Numbered from the stretch's first letter, positions 15,770-26,060 are shown. The stretch: DNA of 64,000 nucleotides from CAVSUR01 sp963731285 (GCA_963731285.1 CAVSUR010000001.1:806001-870000), one strand, 5' to 3'. Numbers and translations are program-made. Notes: generated by a model from the sequence alone, not told the origin.

Positions 15770-16525
15770 GTGGGAGTTCTGCAGCGGTTCGAGCACCGGC
15801 TCGAGGGGATGGTCGAGGGTGCCTTCGCGCGGGCCTTCAAATCGGAGCTGCAGCCGGTGGAAGTGGCCAGCACCGTGCAGCGGGAAATGGACGATCGCGC
15901 GGCGATCGTCGCCCAGGGCCGGACGCTAGTGCCCAACGACTTCGTTGTCGAGCTGGCCGAGACCGACCACGAGCGGCTCGCGGTCTACGCCGACAACCTG
16001 GGCATCGAGCTCGCGACCCTGGCGCGCGAGTACGCCAGGGAGCAGGGCTACTCCTTCGTCGGGCCGGTGCGGATGCGGTTCGAGGGCGTCCCCGACCTGA
16101 CGACCGGTACCTTCCGGATCCGGTCGGGGGTGATCAGGGGCACCACCGTGGAGGGCGGCGAGATCCGGCAGCCCTCCAGCGACCTGCCGCAGCCGCAGGG
16201 CGGCTTCAACGGCACGCCCCGGCTGCTGGTATCAGGACCGGATTCTCCTCCCGGCGGCGGCCAGCGCACCTTCGAGCTGAGCGCGCCGCTGACCATACTC
16301 GGCCGCGGGACCGACTGCGATCTTCGGCTTGTCGATCCGGGCGTCTCCCGGCACCATGCGGAGCTTAGGGTCGAAGATGGCGAGGTGGTACTCGTCGATC
16401 TTGGCTCCACCAACGGCACGTTCGTGAACGGGCAGCCGGTCAGGCGCGTGCTGCTGATCGACGGCACCCAGGTGACGCTGGGCCGGACCACGTTGGTGTT
16501 CCGCAGGGACGGCAGTTACCACTAA
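15770..16525 (+). CDS. fhaA: FhaA, FtsZ/peptidoglycan-regulating FHA protein
   Basis: About 251 residues. The N-terminal DUF3662 domain begins LQRFEHRLEGMVEGAFARAF and includes ELAETDHERLAVY. The C-terminal FHA domain has ILGRGTDC, VSRHHAEL and LGSTNGTFVNG, which bind phosphothreonine. In mycobacteria FhaA recognises phosphorylated MviN and PknB-linked substrates and helps control peptidoglycan synthesis. GTG at 15770 is set by GGAGAGGAGG seven bases upstream. It leads the fhaA-to-crgA block. Confidence 0.95.
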   Translation: MGVLQRFEHRLEGMVEGAFARAFKSELQPVEVASTVQREMDDRAAIVAQGRTLVPNDFVVELAETDHERLAVYADNLGIELATLAREYAREQGYSFVGPVRMRFEGVPDLTTGTFRIRSGVIRGTTVEGGEIRQPSSDLPQPQGGFNGTPRLLVSGPDSPPGGGQRTFELSAPLTILGRGTDCDLRLVDPGVSRHHAELRVEDGEVVLVDLGSTNGTFVNGQPVRRVLLIDGTQVTLGRTTLVFRRDGSYH

Positions 16526-16641
16526 GCACCGAGCAGGGGGCACAGTCACATAGGCTGCCGCGATGGCACATAGTCTGCCGCGACGGCGGCAGCGCGGCAC
16601 GAGCGGCGGGGCGGCAAGGGCACCCGAGGATTCATGACCCG

Positions 16642-17131
16642 ATGAACGCGCTCACTCTCACCCTGATCAGGCTGGCGTTCCTCGCCGTCTTGTGGCTGTT
16701 CGTCATCGCCGCGGTCGGAGTGGTGCGCACCGACCTGTTCGGCACGTCCCGCCGGCCGCCCAGGGCCCGTCAGCAGCGGGCCCGGGCGCAGGCGGCCAAG
16801 CCGGCCCCGGGCGCCGCGGCCGGCCCGGTCCGGCCGCGCGGCGCCGCAGCAGCTGCTGGTCACGGCGGGCGCGCTGGCCGGCACGAGCATCGGGCTCGCC
16901 GAGCAGCAGATCACCATCGGCCGCGCCAGTGACGCCACGCTGGTGCTCAACGACGATTACGCTTCGACGCGACACGCCCGGCTCTTCCCCCAGGATGGTC
17001 AGTGGATCGTCGAGGACCTTGGCTCCACCAACGGCACCTACCTGGACCGCCAGAAGGTCACCCAGCCGACGCCGGTACCGGTGGGCATGCCGATCCGGAT
17101 CGGCAAGACGGTCCTGGAGCTGCGCCGATGA
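16642..17131 (+). CDS. fhaB: FhaB FHA-domain protein (frame broken by +1 base)
   Basis: The first part reads MNALTLTLIRLAFLAVLWLF, the N-terminal membrane anchor of FhaB, then a basic linker. The FHA domain continues one base out of frame: QQLLVTAGALAGTSIGL, ITIGRASDA, LNDDYASTRHARLF, EDLGSTNGTYLD and IRIGKTVLELRR. The frame changes by +1 near 16835-16850 in a C/G-rich run, which fits an inserted base in the sequence read, not gene loss. FhaB binds phosphothreonines on PknB and PBP partners. Its stop overlaps the pstP start by four bases. Confidence 0.85.
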
Positions 17132-18632
17132 CGCTCGCACTCCGCTATGCGATCCATTCCGACGTAGGCCTGCTGCGCGAGGGCAACGAGGACTCGGCCT
17201 ACGCGGGCCCGCACCTGCTGGTCATCGCCGACGGGATGGGCGGCCACGCGGCCGGCGAGGTGGCCAGCGCCGTGGCGATCAGCGCGCTGGCGCCGCTGGA
17301 CACCGGGATGGATCCGGACGGGATGCTGCCGGCCCTGGCCAGTGCCGTCGCCGGGGCGGGCGCCACTCTGCACGAGATGACCCTGACCGACCCGTCCATG
17401 GAGGGGATGGGCACCACGCTGACCGCGCTGCTGTGGTCGGGCGCCCAGGTGGCCGTCTGCCACATCGGCGACTCACGTGCCTACCTGCTGCGGGACGGCG
17501 ACCTGGTCCAGATCACCCGTGATCACACCCTGGTGCAGTCGCTGGTCGACGAGGGCCGGCTGACGCCCGGCCGCCGCGGCCACCCACCCGCAGCGCTCGC
17601 TGGTCATGCGGGCCCTGCAGAGCAGCACCGACGCCGAGCCGGACCTGGTCATGCGCGAGGCCAGGCTGGGCGACCGGTACCTGCTGTGCTCGGACGGGCT
17701 GTCCGACGTGGTGACCGAGGAGACCCTGCACAAGACGCTGATGGGGTACGCCGACCTGGAAGAGGCGGTGCTGGCCCTGATCGAGCTGGCGATCCGCAGC
17801 GGCGGCCCGGACAACATCACCTGCGTGCTGGCCGACGTGGTGGACACGGTAACCGGCCCGCTGCCGCCGAGCGAGAAGGCGGTCGTGGTGGGCGCCGCCG
17901 GCTACGGCGAGGCACGCCAGCCGCGGGTGCGGTCCGACAGCCCGGCCGGGCGGGCGCACCAGCTCACGCAGACCGCGCAGGTCCCGCCGGCCGCAGACCG
18001 CCGCGGCGCGAACGCCGCGGCGCTAGCCCGTGGCCGGGCATCTGCCGCCTCCGGGCCGGACGGCTCGGCCTGGGCGCAGGACGGCCAGGACGGCGCTGCG
18101 GCGGAGCCGGATGACGATGATGAGTACGCTGAGGGCACGTCCGGAGCGGCACGGCGCTGGCCGGTGGTGACCTCCGTCCTGGTGCTCCTGCTCATCCTGA
18201 TCGCCGGCGGCGGGTACGCGGCCTGGCGGTACACCCGGAGCCAGTACTACGTGGGCACCGACGCCGGGCAGGTGGTGATCTACCGCGGGCGTCGACCAGA
18301 ACGTGGCCGGGCTGCAGCTGTCCGGCGTGTACCGGCGCACCGGGATCCCGGTGTCGGGCGTCCCGGCCAGCGAAGCCGGATCGGTGCGCAACACGATCCC
18401 GGCCGGCAGCCTGGCCAAGGCCCAGCAGATCGTGCGGCATCGCTGCGCCGCAACTATGCCTGCAACGTACGCGCAGGCCGCCTGGCGACCTGGCGGAAGA
18501 ACAAGCCCAAGCCCGTCACAGGTCAAGACCAAGGTCAGGCGGCAAGACCGTCACGCGGACCACGACCCCGCCGTATAACAAGCCCGAGCCCACGGTACCG
18601 GCCTACTGCTCGCACGGGAGCCGGCCGGATGA
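17128..18632 (+). CDS. pstP: PstP PP2C Ser/Thr phosphatase (several frameshifts as read)
   Basis: The catalytic PP2C domain begins YAIHSDVGLLREGNEDSAY, with ADGMGGHAAGE and HIGDSRAYLLRDGDL in the first frame, and continues as LLCSDGLSDVV and SGGPDNITCVLADVV after a +1 shift near 17570. A cytoplasmic linker and the membrane helix VVTSVLVLLLILIAGGGYAAW follow. The outer part (VDQNVAGLQLSGVYRRTG) is shifted by an extra G near 18285, and two or more further extra G bases lie at 18440-18550. PstP reverses PknB phosphorylation. The end is inferred from the ATGA overlap with ftsW. Confidence 0.85.
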
Positions 18633-20078
18633 CGCGGGATCTCCGCCGCCTACGCGCCGCCCCGCCGAGCAGGACGGCGGCCGGTCCCGATGCCGCGCGG
18701 CCGGCGCGGCACCGAGCTGCTCATGCTGGCCTTCGCGGTGGCGGTCGTGCTGTTCGCCTACGCCGAGCGTGGGCTTCGGCCTGAACGGCAAGCTGCCGCC
18801 CGGGCTCGCTCGTCTACGGCGGCGGCGTTCGCGGGGCTGATGCTCGTCGCGCACCTGGCCGTCCGCCGGCTGGCCCCGTGGGCCGACCCGCTGCTGCTGC
18901 CGCTGGCCGCGCTGCTCAACGGCCTGGGCATCGTGATGATCTACCGGCTGCAGGAGGCCGGCCGAGGCGGCAATCCGGGCCGCAGGTCATCAGCACGCTG
19001 TCCGCGAACTCGACCACCTACCAGGTGATCTACTCCGCGATCGGCGTGGTGGCGTTCATCACGGTGCTGGTGCTGATCCGCGAGCCGCGGGTGCTGCAGC
19101 GCTACACCTACACCCTCGGCGCGATCGGCCTGGTGCTGCTGGCCATCCCGGCGCTGCTGCCCGGCCAGCATGAGCCAGGTCAACGGAGCCAAGATCCAGA
19201 TCGCGCTCGGCGGGTTCTCGATCCAGCCGGAGGAGTTCGCCAAGCTGGCGCTGGCCGTGTTCTTCGCCGGCTACCTGGTCGCCAAGCGGGACGTGCTGGC
19301 CCTGGCCGGCCGCCGGTTCCTCGGCATCGACCTGCCGCGGGCCCGTGACCTCGGCCCGGTGCTGATCGCCTGGGCGGCCAGCCTGCTTGATCCTGTTCTT
19401 CGAGTCCGACATCGGCACCTCAGCGCTGTTCTTCGGCCTGTTCGTGGCCATGATCTACATCGCCACCCAGCGGACGTCCTGGCTGCTGATCGGCCTGCTG
19501 CTGTTCGCCGGCGGCAGCTACGCGGCCAGCAAGCTCGTCGGTCACGTGGGCCAGCGGTTCGATATCTGGCTGCACCCGTTCACCGGGAGCAACCCGTACC
19601 AACGGCGCCTACCAGCTGGTCCAGGGCCTGTACGGGCTGGGCTCCGGCGGCCTGCTCGGCGCCGGCCTGGGCCACGGCCAGCCCTACCTCACGCCGCTGG
19701 TGCAAAGCGACTTCATCATCACCGCGTTCGGCGAGGAACTCGGGCTGGCCGGGGTGATGGCCATGCTGCTGCTGTTCGGGCTGCTGGTGCAGCGCGGCCT
19801 GCGCGCGGCCCTCGGGGTTTCCGACCCGTTCGCCAAGCTGCTGGCCGCCGGGCTGTCGTTCGCGCTGGCCCTGCAGGTGTTCGTGATCGTGGGCGGGGTG
19901 ACCCGGCTGATCCCGCTGACCGGCATCACCACCCCGTTCCTGTCCCAGGGCGGCTCGTCGCTGATTGCCAGCTGGGCGGTGATCGCGCTGCTCATGCGGG
20001 TCAGCGACACCGGCGCGCCGGCCCGCCCCGCAGCCGATCCAGGACGAGGGCATGACCCAGGTGGTGCGGGCCGGATGA
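18629..20078 (+). CDS. ftsW: FtsW/RodA/SpoVE-type glycosyltransferase (frameshifted as read)
   Basis: About 480 residues when frames are joined. Recognisable segments in order are ELLMLAFAVAVVLFAYA, LPLAALLNGLGIVMIYRLQ, IQIALGGFSIQPEEFAKLAL, FFESDIGTSALFFGLF, QRFDIWLHPF, FIITAFGEELGLAG and GITTPFLSQGGSSLIASWAV, the ten-helix SEDS glycosyltransferase that polymerises lipid II. At least six single-base shifts occur between 18.7 and 19.6 kb, mostly extra G or C. It pairs with the transpeptidase PbpA, whose ATG overlaps its stop (ATGA). Within the SEDS family this member is the conserved RodA-like or FtsW-like copy of the pknB locus. Confidence 0.9.
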
Positions 20079-21546
20079 ACCGCGCGATCTTGCGCCTGAG
20101 CCTGGCCTGCCTGGTGATGTTCGGACTGCTGATGATCAACCTCAACTACGTGCAGGCGTTCCAGTCCACCGCGCTGGCCGGCGAGCCAGGCAACACCAGG
20201 ACCTTCGACCAGCAGTTCACCTACCAGCGCGGCTCGATCATCGCCTACGGCGACGGACCAACACCGTGATCGCCGCCTCGCTGCCGGTCAAGGGCACCGC
20301 CACCTACCTCAGGCACTACCCGGCCGGCCCGGAGTACGCGCCGGTGACCGGCTACGACTCGATCTTCGGCAGCACCGGCATCGAGGCGGCCGAGAACAAG
20401 TACCTGACCGGGACCGCCGCCGGGCTGCAGGTGCACAATCTGATCAGCCTGTTCACCGGCAAGCCCAAGACCGGCGCCACAGTCCTGCTGACCATCAGCC
20501 CGCGGGCGCAGAACGCCGCCTTCGCTGCGCTGGCGGCCCAGTCCAAGGCCGGCGCCGTGGTGGCGATCAACCCGCGCACCGGCGCCATCCTGGCCCTGGC
20601 GTCCTATCCGACGTTCAACCCGAACCGGTACACCACGCTGGACGGCAAGCGGCTCAACAAAATCGACAAGAGATACCGCCAGCAAAGGTCCCAGCCGCTG
20701 CTGAACCGGGCCATCAACGCGACCTACCCGCCGGGCTCCACATTCAAGATCGTGACCAGTGCCGCCGCGTTCGGGACGCGCAAGGTGGCCGGAGTGAACA
20801 GCACCGTGCCCGCGCCGACCAGCTTCCAGCTGCCAGGCTCCACCAAGTCCCTGATCAACAACGACGGCGAGAGCTGCGCGGGTGGCAACCCGCCGATCAT
20901 CACCGCGTTCGTGCTGTCGTGCAACACCGCGTTCGGCAAGCTGGGGATCCGGGTGGGCGGCCAGGCACTGCACCGCTACGCCACCCGGTTCGGCGCGAAC
21001 AACGCGAACCTGGCGATCCCGGTGCCGGTCTCGCCCAGCGTCATCCCGGCCGAGACCAACCCGGACTTCGCCGCACTGACCGCGATCGGCCAGTTCAACG
21101 ACGCGGTCACGCCGCTGCAGGAGGCGATGTTCGCCGCGGCCGTCGCCAACGGCGGCGTGCTGATGCAGCCCTACCTGGTCGACAAGGTACAGGCGCCCGA
21201 CCTGTCCCCGGTTGTCAGCACCCAGCCATCAGTGCTCTCCCAGGCGGTCCCCCCGCAGACCGCCCAGAACCTGGCGCAGATGATGACCGCCGTGGTGCAG
21301 AACCCGGCGGGCACCGCCTTCAACATCAACAAGACCGTGGCCGGGGTCGAGATCGCCGGCAAGACCGGCACGGCGCAGAACGGCGTTAACAACACCGGCC
21401 TCAACGACGCCGTTTTCACCTGCTACGCCCCGGTGTCCAACCCGCAGATCGCCGTCGGCGTCATTATCCAGGGCGGCGGCTACGGCGCGGCCGCCGCCGC
21501 GCCGATCGCCGAGCAGGTCATCAAGGCCTACCTGAGGATCAAGTGA
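20075..21546 (+). CDS. pbpA: PbpA class B penicillin-binding protein (one frameshift)
   Basis: About 490 residues. After the membrane anchor (LACLVMFGLLMINLNYVQAF) the frame shifts near 20255, where ACGGACC should read ACGGCACC, a one-base loss. Downstream the transpeptidase domain is intact: nucleophile PPGSTFKIV, SCNTAFGKLG and AGKTGTAQN. It cross-links peptidoglycan together with the SEDS polymerase encoded just before it. In mycobacteria PbpA is a PknB substrate and acts at the septum. Stop at 21546. Confidence 0.92.
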
Positions 21547-21682
21547 GGGCGCCGCAGCGGGCGGCTTCTCGGGCCGGCAGGCACACCGTAAAGTTCAAAA
21601 CGGCAGATGCGACGGGGATGGCTGGCGGCCGGGCCGGCCGGGCGCCGGGTCGCAGCGACCAGAGTGCAGGACGGTAACGCAA

Positions 21683-23452
21683 GTGCGAGACATGACCCAG
21701 CCGCGGCTGCTCGGCGGCCGCTACGAGCTCGACGGCATCGTCGGCCGGGGCGGCATGGCTGAGGTGTTCCGGGCCCGCGACATCCGCCTCGACCGCATCG
21801 TCGCGGTGAAGACGCTGCGCGACGACCTGGCCAGGGATCAGACATTTCAGGCCCGGTTCCGGCGCGAGGCCCAGTCAGCCGCGTCGCTCAACCATCCCTC
21901 GATCGTCGCGGTCTACGACACCGGCGAGGACATGGCCAGCTCTGCCCCGGTGCCCTACATCGTGATGGAGTACGTCGACGGCCGCACGCTGCGTGACCTG
22001 CTGCGCGATGACCGCCGGCTGCTGCCCGAGCGGGCCGCGGAGATCACCGACGGGGTGCTGCGAGCGCTGGACTACAGCCACCGGCACGGCATCATTCACC
22101 GTGACATCAAGCCCGGCAACGTGATGCTGACCCGCACCGGCGAGATCAAGGTGATGGACTTCGGCATCGCCCGTGCGGTCAGCGACGCGCAGGCCACGAT
22201 GACCCAGACCGCCCAGGTCATCGGCACCGCCCAGTACCTGTCGCCGGAGCAGGCCCGGGGCGAGCGGGTCGACGCCCGCAGCGACCTGTACTCGGCGGGC
22301 TGCCTGTTCTACGAGCTGCTGACCGGCAGGCCGCCGTTCACCGGCGATTCCCCGGTCGCGATCGCCTACCAGCACGTGCGGGAGAACCCGGTCCCGCCCA
22401 CCCGGGTCGACCCCGAGGTGCCCGGATGGGCGGACTCGATCGTGCTCAAGGCCATGGCCAAGGACCCGGCGGCCAGGTACCAGACCGCCGGCGACATGCG
22501 CAACGACATCCAGCGCGCCCTGTCCGGTGTGCCGGTCGCGGCCCCCATCCGGGCAGGCTACGGCGGCACCCGGCGGATGGGCGCGGCCACCGCGGTGGCC
22601 GGGCCGACCAGCGCGATCCCGGCCTACTCCTACGGACCGCCGGAGGAGGAAGAACCCGGCTCCGGCGGCGGCCGCAAGGCCTGGCCGTGGCTGCTCGCGC
22701 TGCTGATCGCCGCGCTGCTGATCGGCGGCGGCTACGCGCTGTACAGCTACGTCAGCGGAAGCGGCGGCGACGTCTCCGTCCCCGCCGTGACCGGCCGGAA
22801 GCTGGCGGCGGCCGAGACCGCCATCCGCCATGCCCACCTGCGGGTCGGGCCGCTGCACCGGCGGCCTTCCGCCAGCGTGCCGAGGGGCGATGTGATCAAG
22901 ACCAGCCCGCCGGGCGGCTCGTCGCAGCCCAAGGACACCCCGGTGGTGATCTTCGTGTCGGCTGGGCGGGCCAGGGTCTCGGTCCCGTACGTGACCGGCG
23001 ACAAGGTCGCGAGGGCCGAGAACATCCTGCGGCAGCACGGTCTGGTCCCGCAGGTGCGCCAGGTCAGCGGGGCCGGGACCCCGGACACCGTGACCAATCA
23101 GAGCCCGCCGGGCGGCACTTCGGCAGCAGCGGGCAGCACGGTCACGCTGTCGGTCACCTCTGGCGGCGTCCAGGTGCCGGGCGTCGTCGGGGACAGCCAG
23201 TCGCAGGCGACCAGCGCGCTCCAGCAGGCCGGCTTCAGCGTCACGCCGGTGACCGAGGCGCCGCCGGCCGGCACGAGCTACGGCGCAGGCACGGTGTTCG
23301 CACAGAGCCCGGCGGCGTCCAGGACCGCGCCGCAGGGCAGCGCGGTGATCATCGATATTGTCGAGACGGCGTCGCCGTCGCCGAGCCCGAGCACCAGCTC
23401 GCCATCACCGAGCCCGACCACGACATCGCCGGCACCCGGCGTGAAACCCTAG
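21683..23452 (+). CDS. pknB: PknB-type Ser/Thr kinase with PASTA repeats
   Basis: About 589 residues, frame intact. The kinase domain has GRGGMAEVF, VAVKTLR, IIHRDIKPGNVM and MDFGIARAV. The juxtamembrane linker leads to the membrane helix WLLALLIAALLIGGGYALY near residue 335. Outside are three PASTA repeats (VSVPAVTGRKLAAAE, VSVPYVTGDKVARAE, VQVPGVVGDSQSQAT), which sense muropeptides or lipid II, and a Ser/Pro tail. It controls FhaA, FhaB, PbpA and the division machinery. The start is GTG at 21683 or ATG at 21692; neither has a good ribosome binding site. Confidence 0.95.
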   Translation: MRDMTQPRLLGGRYELDGIVGRGGMAEVFRARDIRLDRIVAVKTLRDDLARDQTFQARFRREAQSAASLNHPSIVAVYDTGEDMASSAPVPYIVMEYVDGRTLRDLLRDDRRLLPERAAEITDGVLRALDYSHRHGIIHRDIKPGNVMLTRTGEIKVMDFGIARAVSDAQATMTQTAQVIGTAQYLSPEQARGERVDARSDLYSAGCLFYELLTGRPPFTGDSPVAIAYQHVRENPVPPTRVDPEVPGWADSIVLKAMAKDPAARYQTAGDMRNDIQRALSGVPVAAPIRAGYGGTRRMGAATAVAGPTSAIPAYSYGPPEEEEPGSGGGRKAWPWLLALLIAALLIGGGYALYSYVSGSGGDVSVPAVTGRKLAAAETAIRHAHLRVGPLHRRPSASVPRGDVIKTSPPGGSSQPKDTPVVIFVSAGRARVSVPYVTGDKVARAENILRQHGLVPQVRQVSGAGTPDTVTNQSPPGGTSAAAGSTVTLSVTSGGVQVPGVVGDSQSQATSALQQAGFSVTPVTEAPPAGTSYGAGTVFAQSPAASRTAPQGSAVIIDIVETASPSPSPSTSSPSPSPTTTSPAPGVKP

Positions 23453-23460
23453 GAGGCGCC

Positions 23461-23706
23461 GTGCCCAAGTCACGCGTCCGCAGCAAGGCCGTCTACACCC
23501 CGCCGGCCAGGTCGGCCAAGTCGAAGGTCAGTCCCCGCTGGCTGGTGCCGGTCATGGTGGGGTGCCTGGTGGCGGGCCTGGCCTGGATCGCGACGTTCTA
23601 CATCAGCAACGAGTCGCTGCCGATCAGCGCGCTGGGCAGCTGGAACCTCGTGGTGGGCTTCGCATTCATCATCTCCGGGGTCATCGCGTCCACCAGGTGG
23701 CACTGA
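23461..23706 (+). CDS. crgA: CrgA cell-division protein
   Basis: An 81-residue protein with two membrane helices (WLVPVMVGCLVAGLAWIATF and WNLVVGFAFIISGVIAS) after a basic N-terminus (PKSRVRSKAVYTPP), the CrgA signature. CrgA acts at the septum, recruits or stabilises FtsI/PbpA-class proteins and times FtsZ-ring assembly in streptomycetes and mycobacteria. GTG at 23461 follows AGGAGG, and the gene begins eight bases after pknB. Confidence 0.95.
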   Translation: MPKSRVRSKAVYTPPARSAKSKVSPRWLVPVMVGCLVAGLAWIATFYISNESLPISALGSWNLVVGFAFIISGVIASTRWH

Positions 23707-23740
23707 CCGCCGGGCGCTGAGCAGCCCGCAGCGGCGGTCA
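23704..23740. terminator. bidirectional hairpin between crgA and rhomboid gene
   Basis: TGACCGCCG (23704-23712) pairs with CGGCGGTCA (23732-23740), with an inner GGC/GCC extension. It covers both convergent stop codons, so it can end transcription from both sides. Confidence 0.65.
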
Positions 23741-24634
23741 GAACCGGATCGTCCCGGCGAGCTGGTGGTCGCGGGCCAGCACCGCGATAACCAGCACGGT
23801 CAGCAGCGCGGCCGTGGCCCCGGCCTGGATCAGCGCCCGGCTGCGCTGGGGCGCATACGCGTAGGCGGCAGTCAGCAGGCCGCCGGCGATCAGGCCGCCG
23901 ACGTGGGCCTGCCAGGCGATGCCGGAGATCGTGAAGCTGAGCACCAGGTTGATCGCGATCAGGAACACGACCTGCCGGGCGTCCGCCCGCATCCGCCGGG
24001 CCAGCACGAACCAGGCCCCGAACAGCCCGAAGATGGCCCCGGACGCGCCGAGGGCCTGCTGGTCCGGTGCGGCCAGGTAGAAGAACAGCACCGAGCCGCC
24101 GAGTGCGCTGATCAGGTATACGGTGAGGAAGCGCGCCGCTCCGAGCACGCGCTCCAGCGCCGGCCCGACCACGATCAGCGCGTACATGTTGAAGAGGATG
24201 TCCACCGGCCCGAAGGCGCTCAGCCCCGGCGGCGGCAGGAACGCCGCGGTAATAAGCCGGTACCACTGCCCGGCCGCCACGCCCAGCAGCTGACCGTGGT
24301 AGCCCGCGTACCCGAGCATCGACCAGTCCAGGGCCAGGCTGGGATGTGCCAGCTCGACCAGCCACAGCAGCACGTTGACGGCCACCAGCCCGTAGGTCAC
24401 CCGGGCACCGGTGATCATCCGGCCGCCGAACTGGCCCCGGGCCGCCCGGTCGTCCCGGTTGCCGGCCCGGATGCACTCGACACACTGCTGGCCGACCGCG
24501 GCCGAGCGCAGGCAGTCGGGGCAGGCGGGCCGGCCGCACCGGACGCAGGACACATAGGTCTCCCGGTCCGGGTGGCGGAAGCAGGTCGGGACGCTTGTCG
24601 CCGGGCTGGTCCCGGGCCCGGGCGGGACGGCCAC
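23738..24634 (-). CDS. rhomboid family intramembrane serine protease
   Basis: About 298 residues. An N-terminal Cys/His cluster (CFRHPDRETYVSCVRCGRPAC, then CLRSAAVGQQCVEC in part) forms a B-box-like zinc module. Seven membrane helices follow. The catalytic Ser is in LGASGAIFG and the catalytic His in WQAHVGGLIAGG; the loop-1 region includes YRLITAAFL and the conserved FNMYALIVVGP. It cleaves membrane-anchored substrates. It starts two bases after the cyclophilin stop, so the two are one operon. Confidence 0.92.
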   Translation of the reverse strand: MAVPPGPGTSPATSVPTCFRHPDRETYVSCVRCGRPACPDCLRSAAVGQQCVECIRAGNRDDRAARGQFGGRMITGARVTYGLVAVNVLLWLVELAHPSLALDWSMLGYAGYHGQLLGVAAGQWYRLITAAFLPPPGLSAFGPVDILFNMYALIVVGPALERVLGAARFLTVYLISALGGSVLFFYLAAPDQQALGASGAIFGLFGAWFVLARRMRADARQVVFLIAINLVLSFTISGIAWQAHVGGLIAGGLLTAAYAYAPQRSRALIQAGATAALLTVLVIAVLARDHQLAGTIRF

Positions 24635-24636
24635 GG

Positions 24637-25179
24637 TTAGCCCGCGGATTCCCCGGTGCCGTCGCCGCGGGTGACCTGCACCGACTCGAGCACGACGTCC
24701 TGCTCCGGCCGGTCGCCCCGGCTGGTGCGCACCTTGCTGATCTCGTCGACGACGTCACTGCCCTCGACGACCTCGCCGAAGATGGTGTGCCGCCCGTTCA
24801 GGTGCGGGGTCGGCGCCACGGTGATGAAGAACTGGGACCCGTTGGTGCCTGGCCCGGCGTTGGCCATGGCGAGCAGATACGGGCGGTCGAAGTGAAGCTC
24901 GGGGTGGATCTCGTCGGCGAACTTGTACCCGGGGCCGCCGGTCCCGTTGCCCAGCGGGTCGCCGCCCTGGATCATAAAGTCCGGGATGACCCGGTGGAAG
25001 ACCGTGCCGTCGTACAGCTTCGCCTGGCGGGCCTGGTGGGTGGAAGGATCGGTCCACGACCGGGTGCCCTCGGCCAGCTCGGTGAAGTTCCGCACCGTCT
25101 TCGGCGCGTGATCGGGCAGCAGCCTGATCACGATAGTGCCGTGGTTGGTCCGCAGCGTCGCGGTGAGCGTATTGGTCAT
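24637..25179 (-). CDS. ppiA: peptidyl-prolyl isomerase, cyclophilin type
   Basis: About 180 residues, a cytosolic cyclophilin without signal peptide. The active site reads VFHRVIPDFMIQGGDP, then GTNGSQFFITV and LNGRHTIFGEVVEG. It speeds cis-trans isomerisation of prolyl bonds. ATG at 25179 is preceded by AAGGATG; a longer in-frame extension to 26406 is mostly antisense to other genes and was not used. A cyclophilin-rhomboid pair beside the pknB block is usual in actinomycetes. Confidence 0.93.
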   Translation of the reverse strand: MTNTLTATLRTNHGTIVIRLLPDHAPKTVRNFTELAEGTRSWTDPSTHQARQAKLYDGTVFHRVIPDFMIQGGDPLGNGTGGPGYKFADEIHPELHFDRPYLLAMANAGPGTNGSQFFITVAPTPHLNGRHTIFGEVVEGSDVVDEISKVRTSRGDRPEQDVVLESVQVTRGDGTGESAG

Positions 25180-25317
25180 AAGGCATCCTTGCATGACCGG
25201 ACGGATGCTCTGTCCGGCCGGCGCGCCGGGCGCGGGCTGGGCGGAGGGGTGCGCCGGGGATTGATACCGCCCGATGCGGGCAAGTGGAAGAGCGAATGAA
25301 CACCCGGGAGGTTTGAC

Positions 25318-25974
25318 GTGTCTGTTCAGAGCAGAAAGCGCACGCCGGCGGCTCAGGCCGTGACTGAGCGCGGGCGCATGCTGGCGCGCAGGGCGCGGCC
25401 AGTCGTACAGCCGGTGACGCAGAATGCGGTGCCGGTAGCCAAGTCGGCGGCCGCGGCCGCCCGCCATGGTGCCGCCAGCGCGGTGCCGGTAGCCAAGTCG
25501 GCGGGCGCAGCCGCCCGCCAGGGCGCCACCACCGCCGCCGAGTGGGCCGCGCCGCAGGTTGACAAGGCGCGGGCATGGGCCGCGCCGCGGCTGGAGACCG
25601 CCGGTCACGCGGTGCAGGAGACGATCGCGCCGAAGGTCGGCCAGGCCGTGCAGGACACGATCGGCCCCAAGATCTCTGAGGCGCTGGTGACCGCCGCGCA
25701 CCGGATCGATACCACCCCGGCGGTGCGCCGTCGGCGCTGGCCGAAGGTGCTGGCCGGCGTGGTTCTGCTGGCCGCCGCGGCCAGCGCGGCCGGCGCTGTG
25801 ATCATGCGCCGCCGGCCCAGCCTGCTCGCGGACACCCCGCTGCCGGCCAGCGATGATGCTGGGCCTGGCCCGGACGCCGCGGCCAGCCAGAACGGCGCGC
25901 AGCCGGAGGGCAGCCAGTCCGGCGGCGCGGCCAGCACGCCGGGTGGCGACGTCCTGAGCGACCTGCAGGGCTAG
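25318..25974 (+). CDS. DUF5324 family protein
   Basis: About 218 residues. The N-terminal two thirds are Ala/Val-rich amphipathic repeats (VAKSAAAAARHGAASAVPVA and VGQAVQDTIGPKISEAL), followed by one membrane helix (KVLAGVVLLAAAASAAGAV) and a Gly/Ala/Pro-rich tail. This matches DUF5324, a family often found next to the cyclophilin gene. GTG at 25318 follows GGGAGG. The function is unknown; the helix repeats suggest a membrane-anchored coiled or apolipoprotein-like structure. Confidence 0.8.
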   Translation: MSVQSRKRTPAAQAVTERGRMLARRARPVVQPVTQNAVPVAKSAAAAARHGAASAVPVAKSAGAAARQGATTAAEWAAPQVDKARAWAAPRLETAGHAVQETIAPKVGQAVQDTIGPKISEALVTAAHRIDTTPAVRRRRWPKVLAGVVLLAAAASAAGAVIMRRRPSLLADTPLPASDDAGPGPDAAASQNGAQPEGSQSGGAASTPGGDVLSDLQG

Positions 25975-25983
25975 CGCCGGCCG

Positions 25984-26017
25984 AGCCGGCCGCGGGCTGT
26001 CCGGCCCGCGGCCGGCT
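25984..26017. terminator. strong bidirectional hairpin
   Basis: A 14-bp stem, AGCCGGCCGCGGGC with GCCCGCGGCCGGCT, encloses a six-base loop between the convergent DUF5324 and DUF6114 genes. It lies ten bases after the DUF5324 stop. Confidence 0.75.
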
Positions 26018-26060
26018 GCATAACCCGCGGCCGGCTGGCACCGGCGGACGGCTGGGCGCT

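Noticed and set aside
16642..20260. Programmed ribosomal frameshifting in fhaB, pstP and ftsW
   Set aside because: There are too many shifts, without slippery heptamers or shared position, and each is undone by removing one base from a G/C run.
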